Source: Numida meleagris (Eukaryota > Chordata > Aves > Galliformes > Numididae). Taken from it: a DNA stretch of 64,000 bases. Location of the stretch: NCBI RefSeq assembly GCF_002078875.1, contig NC_034412.1, forward strand, positions 8,488,688 to 8,552,687. The letters run 5' to 3'. Below are positions 13,501 through 24,100 of the stretch, one piece after another. Each line of letters opens with the position of its first letter. The first letter of the stretch is position 1. The notes beneath the pieces were generated by a model. That model was not told where the DNA came from and did no database searches. It saw only the letters and a program-made list of their open reading frames with translations. A program made the position numbers and the translations under genes.

Positions 13501-15442
13501 AGAATAGTTCTTGCTGGTGGGGATGGGTTTAGGCAGTCCTCTCACTTCTCTTTTATTTTTAATGGGGAGAATCTGCTTCACGTTTTCCAGTGTTCCTCAA
13601 CATTCAGCAAGAGAAACGTGCGAAGTGTGATATTAGAACATGACTTGATCATGGACACTTCTTAGCCGGTCTGTCTGATGCGCACATGTGTTTCTTTTAT
13701 TTGCTCATGGTAATGCTGAGCTCTAGAAGAATCACAGTTAAATTTGGCAGAGGTGTTGCTGGCCCTGTTCCAGATGGAGCGCAGGCTTGATGCAACTAAG
13801 GCTGTTGAATCACTGAAACTTATGGGTTGGTCTGGTTTGCTATCGTTAGAACCTCTCTTAACTGTGCTAGAAGCAATCCTGAACCTTGAGACAGCCGAGC
13901 CATCTGCAGAGACTCCTGCTCAACGTTTTTGGTGCTCCTCATTCCAGGACTGGAGTTTGAACGTTGGCTCAATGCTACAGGACCTCCGTTAGCTGAGCCA
14001 GACTTATCTCAGGGATCCAGCCTGACCACACCGGTGGAGACGCTCTTCAAACTCTGGACCACTGAGCCTCTGGATTCTGATGCTGCTGCCAGCAGCGTTG
14101 ACCTCACTAAATGGAGAACGTTCCAAACCGTGCTCTTCTTGGACAGATTGCTGGATGGGTCACCGTTGCGCCATGGTGAGTCCTCTGTAAGGACAGTAGT
14201 GAAGCATTTTGGAATGACAAATTGAATTCCGAATAGCCCTTGCTCCGCCTTGGTGCTATCGCTCATTTTCTGATGACCTCCAAACTTGACAGAACAGGTC
14301 ATAGTTTGTTTTTTTTTTCTTTTTTCTCTGTGTACGTGCTCTTTTCAGAGGTGATAAAAAAGCTTTCGGAATGTTACTCCTCTCAGCTGGACTCCATGAA
14401 CGCAGAAATCCGCATCCGCTGGTTGCAGATTGTAGTCCGAAATGACTATTACCCAGACCTTTACAAAGTCCGTCGCTTCTTGGAAAACCAGGTACTAACT
14501 GCTGGATTAAAATCACTGCACCTCTCAGTGCATGAGACATGTGCATGAGACATGCGACGTGAAAGACCTTGGAACTTCTGCTTCCTGGCCAAGTGTAGAC
14601 CAGGTGTGTAGCGAAGGGGCCGAGCACGGCTCACCTGCTAGCGGTGGGGAGGAATGGGCAGATGGAATTTGAAATGCCTACAGATAGTCTGTGCTTGTCT
14701 AGCCTAACTCAGTATCCTTGTCCTAGCTCTGCCCAGTGCGTTTTTGCATTGCTTTATGGCAGCCCTGGCGTTTCCAGAGCGGAGTTTTTTTTACAATACT
14801 AAATCATGTGATTGTTTGAATATTTACCCTTCAGACAAAGCTAGGGCTCATGAGACTCCTTTCAGTGTTTTTTTTATTATGCAGAAGCAAAAGGTTAATG
14901 CATGTGTTCTCTGTGGCCTCCTCTCCTTGGCCTTTTAAATAGCTCCATTATTTGTGGGGAAGCAGCTCAGTGATAGAGAGCAAGTGGGTTTGGATTATCA
15001 TTCACTGGAAACTTTGCATTAAACTTACCTGAAGACTTTTCCTCTTTTGAAGAAGTGTGTTGCTCATCCTCAGCCTGAACTCATTGAGGTCTCTTGGAGT
15101 GTACTTGTAGAAGAGCTGAACCTCTTGCCTTTTCCTGGAGTGATATTATCCGGTCTTCCTTTCTTGCAGATGTCTCGGATGTACACAATTCCACTTTATG
15201 AGGACCTTTGCACTGGCACGCTCAAGTCTTTTGCCTTAGAAGTTTTTTACCAGACCCAAAACCAGCTGCACCCCAACTTGCGGAAAACCATCCAGCAGAT
15301 CTTATCACAGGGCTTGAATCCGCTTCCTGCCATAGACACTACAGCAGGCGCTGCAGACACACCAGCAATGGTGCTTGAGGACAAAGTCTCAGAGGCCACA
15401 AATGGTGCCATTTCACTCAGGGATGTTAATGTGTCTGCTTAG
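4562..15442 (+). CDS. RNPEPL1: RNPEPL1, arginyl aminopeptidase B-like 1 (M1 family), N-terminus lost in gap
   Basis: M1-family metallo-aminopeptidase-like protein that would remove N-terminal residues from peptides. Eleven coding exons: 4562-4744 (partial), 8152-8292, 8516-8667, 8826-8942, 9831-10066, 11760-11873, 12740-12852, 13100-13208, 13948-14175, 14349-14491 and 15170-15442 (TAG). All internal joins keep frame with GT-AG introns. Visible protein is 602 residues; human is about 725, so roughly 120 are missing in the gap. Motifs in order: [11 protein letters not shown] in exon 1; VAMENPC, the GxMEN-type exopeptidase motif, in exon 5; then [10 protein letters not shown], 18 residues and a Glu (WLSEG), giving HExxH-x18-E for zinc; then [13 protein letters not shown] with the likely catalytic Tyr. 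The C-terminus SLRDVNVSA matches mammalian RNPEPL1. RNPEP itself ends differently. Confidence 0.95.
4899..4955 (+). mobile_element. CR1 LINE fragment
   Basis: Short stretch in RNPEPL1 intron 1 resembling the CR1 3' region (tcaccgtccctggaggtg, then ggagatgcggcgctgaggga). Without the 3' terminal repeat it is an old or truncated copy. It is similar to the copy at 59110. Confidence 0.6.
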
Positions 15443-17530
15443 ATCGCCAGCTCGTGCCAGCCATGGATCCTGAACGTGGGGACAGGAACAGAGATGCCAA
15501 GTGTTGCCTCCTTTCCCTCAGCCCTGCAGCTGCAGTGTGTTGTTGTAACTGGATTTCTCTTCCAAAACACATAGGAAATGTGCCTTCAAGTATCCAGTGT
15601 GTGAGGCTGCCAGGCTTCAGATGATTCCTTCAGCTGTGGGATGGATATCTGGATTTGGTTTGTGCCAGGCATGGACTCCTGGGCAGTTGCCTCTGCAGGG
15701 AATATGGATAGTTTTCTTTCCTGAGGCTTTTCTTGCTGGTTTCTCCGAGGTTGTTTAATTTTCTTTTTTCCATCTGAGCCCACTGAGGCACGTCCTACTT
15801 GCTGTGCGTACATTGCTGGGGAGTGTATGCGTGTCAAGCTGCCATTATCCTGATATTTGGGCTGAAATTTTGCAGGGAGACTTGGGAATTCTCAGCGACA
15901 GTAGATGTGTTTTCATGTCACTCTCCTCACTGTGACAGAGGTATCATTATGTGGGAAATAGGGGACTAATGCTCAGATAACTAAGAAATGAAATAGCTCC
16001 TGTTTCCCTCATCCCCCTACTCCAGGTGGCTAAAGAATAATAATGCTATATATATATATATATGCTTTTATATATATGAAGAAGAGCAGGGAAACCTTAT
16101 GACGGATTAGAAATCCTTCTGTGGTTAACCCCTCACTTTTCCCTTTGCACTCAATGGGACAAGCAATAAGGAAATGTTTAGGCTCGAATTCTCAAGAAGT
16201 TAAATCAGGTGCCCAAATGCCATCCGTTCTGGTACAAACTGGATACCTAAACCTTTTTGAACTGTTTTGCCAAGTCTAACTGCAACCTTTGGTCGTGTCT
16301 TAGCATGTGCGTTCATCAGATACACTGTGTTTTCTCTATTCTGTCCTTTCAGAAGAATTAACAGGACCTTTAATCATTTTAGAAGATCCCTAGCATATGG
16401 TGGGCCTGTAAGTCAGCCCTGGAGATACCCACGCTCAAATTTTACTGCCTTGAATAATATTTGCCTCGATAACCGTTGCCCCATCACACGGTAGTCCGAG
16501 GGAAGCACTCTTCCTCGATGTGAAGCCCCACTTGGCTTGAGTCTGTTTTCCGACTCGTGGTGGTGGCAGGATGCCATTTCGTTTGCACAGCATGCTGTTT
16601 CTCCTGATGGCTGGCCAGGCACGCAGGATGGAGAAACATTCTTGTCTGTGCCATTTGGTCTCCGAGGCACTGAGGGCGCAGCATTGCTGGGTATTACGCA
16701 GTGCAGGTGATGATTCTTAGCCTCTGTGCCGCGTTCTCTTAGACGTGGCTAACTGTGTGCCTCTTGGTGAGCTCCCGTGAACTTCTCTGAGCGGATGGAT
16801 CAGCAGGGTGGAGGACGGGTGTGAATAAAAAGTGAAGCACTTTGCAGATGCTCAGCTAAAGGAGAACCTGTTAGATAAAATTCAGCACTGCTGTGGGGAT
16901 CTGCATAGCACAGGGAGAGGGGAAATCTGGGAGATTTCTGTTCACCAAAATAATCTGTTTACGCCCATGTGTGGATGGGGACTTAGGTGCTGTTCCTGGA
17001 TCTGTGTTTTCTGGCTTTAAATTAATTTGGACTTCACCATAGCCTTAGCCTGGGCTGAACTGGGACGAAGCAATAATAAACTCAGGCCTCCTTAGTGCTT
17101 CATTAGTTTTTGGAACGGGCCATCAACATTGCTGGGCTTCTGAACTCCAAGCTCTACTCTATACTTGATAAATGGGTTACCTTTTTCGTTCTGTTTTTGT
17201 TTTCCCAGAAGGGACAGAGAATGACGTTTTCTGTACAAATCTCTTTTTCTTTTTTTTTAATTTGTTGCTCTATTTAAGAGATTTGTGCGAGCTGACTTTG
17301 CAGGTCCTGAGTTGCACTGTTGGTGCTGTGTTTCCTGATCCCCTGCCGGCGGTGGCAGCCCGGCCCAGGCAGTGACCATGAGCATCTTTTGGAATCCCAG
17401 GCCTCTGTTTTAGCACGTTTTATTTTGTGGGAGAATGTATGTGACCCTGGTGGGAATTTTTAATTTACATGGATGCCTTATGATGACTGTCTAATTAAAT
17501 TACGCTTTGTGACAAGTTTAGCCTTTCTGG
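15443..17530 (+). other. RNPEPL1: RNPEPL1 3' untranslated region and downstream poly(A) signals
   Basis: No coding signal after the RNPEPL1 stop. AATAAA occurs at 16824-16829 and again near 17073, with ATTAAA near 17494. Which one is used cannot be told from sequence. The first would give a 3'UTR of about 1.4 kb. Confidence 0.45.
16047..16077. repeat. (TA)n microsatellite, interrupted
   Basis: TA repeat broken by GCTTTTA, lying in the probable RNPEPL1 3'UTR. Confidence 0.9.
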
Positions 17531-20500
17531 GCTGTTTTTCAGTGTCCCTGTTACAGACACATGGAAGAACTGACTTGGTATGTTGTCTTTGTTTTGTCCT
17601 GTTCTGGAGTATGGCGTGAACGGGGTTGGGAAGCTCTTTAAAAGCTGCACGGCACGAAGTTGGAGAGGTGGCAAAAATAAAAGGGAATATTACCTGTTGT
17701 TACTGCAGCTGACGTCAGATCAGCTCAGGGAAATGCTGTCTGGACCTACCTGACTGTTTTGTGACTAAACAATACAAGATTTAAGTTAGTATTTCTACTC
17801 TCATCCCTGTGAGAACCCATCAGAGGGCTATTTTCATATGACTTGTTCTCTGAAACACAGAAATGCAAGACTTGGTGAGTATGAACTACAGATATTCTGT
17901 TTGTCTTGCTTCAGGTACTTTTGCGCCTCCCGTGAGCTGGGAGTGTATTTTTTATTTGGAAGACAGAAAAAATTGGAAGCAAGTTTTTTGAAGATAAGCC
18001 TTCCTTTTGTTGACATAAAATAAATTAATGCTTCAGACAACTTTTTATCTTGATTTGTAGTAGAGTTGACGTTGAATGGCAAATGAGGCTGAGATTAAAT
18101 AGAAACTATTGCTGCCTTAACTATGCTGGGCTCATTTCTCGTCTGTTAAAGTAAGATTAGTACAGCAAAACCGTTTTATTTAAGCAGATGCCAAGAGATA
18201 GGGTTATTTTCCTTATTTTTAAAATTGAAATACGTTATTTCCTTGAGCAGGGTGAAGTGGGGTCTAGCAGTATCAGGTGCGAAAAACTCTGAATAGCCAA
18301 ATACTTTAATAAAATGGGTTATTGCTAACTTACTTTTTTTTTTTAGCTTTTCATAGCCACGTGGGTTAATATAATTCCTGTTGGCAACACATGTTACACT
18401 GTTAAGTTTATATCAATCATTTTGTTGCCATGGATTATTACGGGACCCAAACAGTGCACTCCATTAACCAAGAACAACATCCCAAGCATTCTCATTTAAC
18501 TGAAGCTTTCTCATGGTCTAGCATGAAGTGACCTTGGCCATTGCCCTTCTGGGATAGCACAGAACTTACTGTTTGCCTATACTAAGCTTACTGCAAAATC
18601 GCTTTCAATCAAGTGCATGTCTTCAGTCTGTTCTCCCTACTTGGATTTGTCCAGGAAGAGTGTAATATATTCAATAGTTATAAATCACGTGGGGACTGTT
18701 AACAGTTTAGAGTCATGGTGACCAAAACATCAGACTTTGTGTACTAAAACCACAGTATGAGATTTATCAAACCACAACGTTCTGAGAGATAAAATTTGTT
18801 TTTCTCTTGGGATGACCCAATTTAAATGACATTGAGTTGCTGAAGATGCAGGTAGATTGTCCTAGATCTTAAGTAGACGCACTTCTAATAATGCATAGGG
18901 AAGCATCAGCTTCTTGCTTTGTTTTAATTCTGGCACCTTGTGCTGCCTTGCTGCGTGCTGTGGGTAGCCACCATGGAAGTTTGGAGCTGTGCTCTGTCTC
19001 TTCAGGCCCTGCTATCTTAATGGAAGAAGACAGTGTGTCTTCCTGGTAGCTGAAGAGAGCAGTGTGCTACCAGTCTTGTGTGGTATGGAAGAAGTCTCTG
19101 AGTATAGAACTCAAATCCTCTCTCCAAAATCTCCCTTAAGCAGCAGTAGGACATTGTGTGCTGCTGCTCTGACATGGAAGCAACCACCATAAGCTTAGTA
19201 GCATTGCAGTGACTAAGCCTGTGCCTTCCTAAGCCTGTTATCAGGATCAAAAGAATGGGAAGAATTCCTCTGTGTAATTTAGAGGACTTATGTGTGTCTC
19301 CATTTCCAAACTGCACATACACTCAGATCCCTTTTAGTGGTCTCCCTGACCTTGAACTGCCTGCAATTGAAAATAAATGACAGAAGTGGACAAGAAGTTG
19401 ATTCAATTCCGAAACTGGGGGAAAAAAAAAATCATTAAAATACCATGTCAAAGGATAGGGTTTATTTGCATGGCAATGAGCTGGCTATTTCACTGGGTGC
19501 AAATCCCTCTTAACTCTGAATTTCCATAGCAACTGGACTCAGCCTATTGGTGTCTGCTTTGCTGGAGGAAATATAAAGCACCTGCATCAAGTATTCTGAG
19601 AAGCAGGCTGGCTAAAGGGTAAGTGTCATGTTGTCTTAAAACATTCTTTTAGGATTTGCTACCTAGATAGGCCTGTGTTTCTGCCTTCAGGAATAGTTTA
19701 ATCCAGCAGGATTGCCAAGAGGTAACAGAGAAAATGGCAGCTTGTTGCCCAGAGGGCTTTGGATCAATGGAGCACTACGGTGCCAGCTGCATAATGCCAA
19801 CGTTGCAGCCAGGGCAAGGGAAGCATGGCAGATGTTTCTGAGATGAACAAACTTTTCTCTAGAAGACAGATAACAGCATTATAAATACAGATCCATGTTT
19901 AGCTAGCTCACTGTTCCAGGTAGCACCTACTACATTCACACTGTTAAAGAAAGCAGCGTGAGCTATAACTGAATTAAATTTATGCAGTTCTGTGATCGCT
20001 GTTGCCTAAAGAAAGCAGGGAGGAGGGTGAAGTCCCAGGGATGAGATCCTCTCTGTTCCTCACACAGAGGCCCATTTTCCCCAGCAGAGCCCTCTCCCTG
20101 TGTCCGTGCCATTGCAGCCCTGCAGCTGTGTGAGCCGCACACAAGAGGGGCCCTTATTCTTCTGCCTGCCATTGAGCTTTGCCCCTTCGGGCACCAACAC
20201 AACTGTGGGAAGTCTTTGTTGGTGAAATTCTTACAGGGCCGTGTGAGCAGTGGGTGTGTTTCTGGGTCAGCCTGTCCCTGGTCAGCGCTGCCCTTGGGGC
20301 TGAGAGGAACATTTGTGCTCGTTTCTGTCAGAAAGGAAGCAGAGCAGCGTGCCCTGCGGATCTCCAGCCGGCCTCTGTGCCCTCAGGTAAGCTGGTGGCA
20401 CCAGTGGACCGGCGCAGGACCGCTTTTTTCTGAACGCTGCATCCCCAAGCCGGCTCGGCAGCCTGCTTACACGCCTTTTTTGGGTCACGCAAGGATGGAA

Positions 20501-20540
20501 AGCCTGAACGTGACTGCAGGGAGGCCATGCCCCGCGCCCT
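17531..20540. other. Intergenic region between RNPEPL1 and CAPN10
   Basis: About 3 kb of mostly AT-rich sequence. No exon of a known protein is recognised and no CR1 tail is seen. The one structured part is the promoter-like cluster at 19464-19620, listed separately. From 20180 the GC content climbs towards the CAPN10 CpG island. Confidence 0.5.
19464..19620 (+). promoter_or_regulatory. Candidate TATA/CCAAT/octamer promoter with short first exon
   Basis: Ordered elements on the plus strand: octamer ATTTGCAT (19464-19471), an RFX X-box-like TTTCCATAGCAAC (19521-19533), an inverted CCAAT box ATTGG (19546-19550) and TATAAA (19572-19577). A start about 30 bases past the TATA box would be near 19602. 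A good 5' splice site, AAAGG|GTAAGT, follows at 19619. Spacing fits a genuine TATA promoter with a tiny non-coding first exon. The downstream gene is unknown; an alternative CAPN10 start is the simplest idea. Chance clustering cannot be excluded. Confidence 0.35.
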
Positions 20541-20549
20541 GAGGTGACA

Positions 20550-20816
20550 TGCTGCGGACCAGCAGCTCCCACCCGCACCCCTTCCCGCCGCACTCCCCTC
20601 AGCGCCGAGGGACAGGCTGGGGACCGCCCTGTCCCTGTGGGGCAGGCGGCCGCGGATTGGCGGTGTTGACGTCACGTGACAGATTTCCGCCTTCTCATTG
20701 GTCACCGCCTCGATCCGTTACCTCTGGGCTGAGAGGAGAGGGTGGAGAGAGGCGGAGGTGTCCGGCGTTGCCGCGGGAACGGCCGCTCCGGGCATGGCGG
20801 CGGGGCCTGCCCTGCG
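20550..20816 (+). promoter_or_regulatory. CAPN10: CAPN10 CpG-island promoter with CCAAT boxes, CRE and E-box; probable non-coding exon 1
   Basis: CpG-dense region with two inverted CCAAT boxes, GATTGG at 20655-20660 and CATTGG at 20696-20701. Between them lie a perfect CRE palindrome TGACGTCA (20667-20674) and an overlapping E-box GTCACGTGAC (20671-20680). No TATA box is seen. A likely non-coding exon ends at a 5' splice site at 20817 (CTGCG|GTGAGG). It could join the AG at 21094-21095 just before the coding exon. Transcription direction is inferred from the downstream gene. Confidence 0.6.
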
Positions 20817-20820
20817 GTGA

Positions 20821-20833
20821 GGGGGGGGGGGGG
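20821..20833 (+). repeat. G13 homopolymer directly after a 5' splice site
   Basis: Thirteen consecutive G starting five bases into the probable first intron of CAPN10, followed by several further G-runs to about 20870. The stretch could form a G-quadruplex on the transcript. Confidence 0.8.
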
Positions 20834-21157
20834 TGGTAGGCAGGGCAGAGGCGGGAGGGGTTGGAGGGAGTGGGCCGCGCTGGGGTGAGGGGCGGCCGCG
20901 GGGGCTGCGCGGGGGAGCTGAGGCCTCCTCTTGTTTCCTGTCAGATCCGGGAGCCCGGGGAGTGGCAGGCGGCGCTGAAAGAAAGCGGCGATGGCGTGGC
21001 ATGGGGAGCTCGGTGGAAGAGTGAGAGAGCCTTTCCCTTCCCGGGCACTGACACGCTTCATGGTTTCCCGGTTACAACGCTCGTTCGCGTTCTAGGGTGA
21101 TGCTTGGAAACAGAGCCCTGGGAACAGCCGGCACAGCTGCTTGGGATTGCGTTGAAA

Positions 21158-24100
21158 ATGCTGGGAGAGAAAAAACAGTCGGTGGTGAGGAGAGAGCTGT
21201 ACACAGACCCCACGTTCCCTGCCAGTGACAGCTCCATATTTTTTGATTCCTGCACCCCGCTTGCCCAGTTTAGGGGCGAGATATCGTGGTTGAGACCTCA
21301 GGTGAGTTCTGAGATACAAAAACTCAGTTGTTGTTTCATTTTAATTATTACTGTTTTTATTTTTAGGCTATTCTTGTCATGTTGCTTTTAAACTAGTACC
21401 TGGGTTTTGGAGTGAGCCATATGCAAGCTAAAAAGTGTAGGATGCGTTTCCGTAATACCTTCAATGGAAATAAAATGTTTATGATTGCCTTTCAGTACCT
21501 AAAAACAGGCTGTAAGAAAGAAGGGGACGGACTCTTTAGCAGCATCTGTTGAGATAGGACAAGGGGAAATGGTTTGAAACTAAAAGAGGGAATGTTTGTG
21601 TTGGGAATAAGATAAATGTTTTTTATGGTAAGGGTGGTGATGTGCTGGCACAGACTGCACAGAGGTGGTGGTGCCCCATCCCTGGAGACACCCAAGGTCA
21701 GGCTGGACAGGGCTCTGAGCACCTGATGGAGCTGTAGTGTCCCTGTGCACTGCAGGGAGATGGACCAGATGGCCTTTGAGGGTCCCTTCCAACTCAAATG
21801 ATTCTCATTGCGGAAAGGAATAAGGCTACAAAAAAGTAATAAAATGAAAAAGTATGTTGCCTTTAGTTGTATTGCTTTGCTGCCCTACACCTCTGGGTGC
21901 ACCCTCTGGGGTGACTGTAGAACAGAGACCGAGCTATTGTTATCAGATACAGTTATCAAACAAAAGATTTCACAGTTGCCCAGTGAGCAGCTTTGTTTTG
22001 TACATTATACCCCGATTACTGTTGAGGGCTGATCAGTTCTCTTACCTGTAGGCGCTGGAAGTTAAGAACCATTTTAAAAGGTCACGTTCAGATCAGATCA
22101 AGCAGATCAAGGCTCTACATCTGTAGTAATCTCTTTCACTAGTAAGCAGTCCATATGTGTTTGCCTTAGAAGAGGTTTTTCTATTATATGAGTTTGGAGA
22201 TTCTTGGAAATCGGGACGTGCAGTATGAAGTGAATGGCATCTGTTCTACCACAGTTGATCATATATCTTGCAAGGAGCTGGTGAATTCAGTTGTCTTTCA
22301 CTTGTTGGCCCTTCTGATGAGGTTGCACTCAGTGCTGGTATTTGTGCCATAACATCTGTATGAGAACAAGTTTTACCTCGTGTAAAGTACCTGCAAAAAG
22401 CCACAAGGCAGTAGTTTTGTTATTGCCTGCTTGGGCTGAGTCAGAAGAGGAAATGTAAAAGGTAAAAGCTCCCTTATTTTGAGTAAAGTCTCGGTGCCCT
22501 CCAGTTCTCCGAATCGTAGACTTCCTTAGACTGTCACGCAAGAGGCAACTTCAATTTCCCTTCTTTTAATTGCAGGACATTTGCTCTACTCCTCGATTAT
22601 TTTCAAACAATCTGCAGGATGTGCAGGTGAAACAAGGAATCTTGGGAGACTGTTGGTTCCTGTGTGCCTGTGTAGCTTTGCAAAAGAGTAAATACCTGCT
22701 GAATAAGGTATAGAGAACTTTCTTGTTTCATATTTCAGTAGTTTTCTTTGCCTGATTTACGTTTGTATGTTGGTTTTTTTTAATCCCAAGCCTCTATGTG
22801 AATATCACTTTTGTCATGCTTAGTTTTACTGCATTGTGACTTTTTTTTTGCATTTATTACAAGTGGTTAATATTCAGCCTAGTTTAAACTAGTTTTATTT
22901 CCTGAAATAATACCAGTTCGTTATTTGTCTTGATTTGAGCTTTCTGTCATCTAGGTATTCCCTCCAGATCAACCCAGCTGGGCAGATGAGTTGTATCAAG
23001 GCCGTTTCACCTGCCACGTCTGGCAGTTTGGACACTGGGTGGAAGTAACCATTGATGATCGTTTGCCTTGCCTTGGTGGTAAACTCTGCTTTTCCCAGTG
23101 TCAGACAGAAGATTTGTTCTGGCTTCCACTATTGGAAAAAGCTTATGCAAAGTATGTGAGCGCTGTTGTTGAGGGAAATGAAGGGAGGTAGAATACTCGT
23201 CTGTGTCTTACATTCTGCTTACTTAAACATCTGACTTGGCGCAGTCATAGTTTTGGGCATAGATCTGTATGTAATTCGATATAAAGTATAATGGTTGCCA
23301 GTTTTTCTTATACACAGGGAGATGTCCAAAATGTACTGACATCAGATGTACACCATCCTTCCTCCAGGTTCTTTTGTGATTGCCAGCAGAGGGCAGAAAA
23401 AGCTTTTAAGTACAAAGTGTTTTCTTCACGCGTTGTGCGGAGTGAACAAAATTAAATAATTTTAATTCCTTCTCCTCAAAGAGGAGGAATGAATGATATT
23501 ATGCAGGAAGGAATTACTATATTTTGAAAGCTGATGTGCAAATAAGGTACAAACGTCTGGGCTAAAGCAGCTTCTACATAGGAAGCAATGAATTGTAACC
23601 CATCAGACATTTCATTGCTTGGTGTGAGATTTATTACATGTAGTTTAGATGGTTAATTCTGTAAAGCAATTTGTATGTTTTCTCTTGCTTACTTGGGGAT
23701 GGGCAGGATGGGAAGGACACAGGAACCTTGTTTCCTTAGTTCTGCTGTTTGTAGAAACGTTTTGTGTGTGTGTGTGTGTGTTTTTCCACAGGGTGCATGG
23801 GTCTTACGAACAGCTGTGGGCGGGACAGGTGGCAGATGCTTTGGTGGATCTGACTGGAGGCATTGCTGAAAGATGGGCCTTGAAAGATCCTGCAAGAAAC
23901 GTGGAGAAAGAAAAGTCTGGCATGGTTTTGAAGAAAGAAGTGTTTAGGAGACTAATGATTTTGAAGGAACAGTGTGTGATAAGCTGCTCAGTCCTCAATT
24001 CCAGACAAGGTAACAGTAAAGTTCTGGGCATTTAAAGTAAACCTCGATTTAATGCTGTTCTGAGCACGAGGCAATCAGCAATTGCATACTGTTGACTCTC

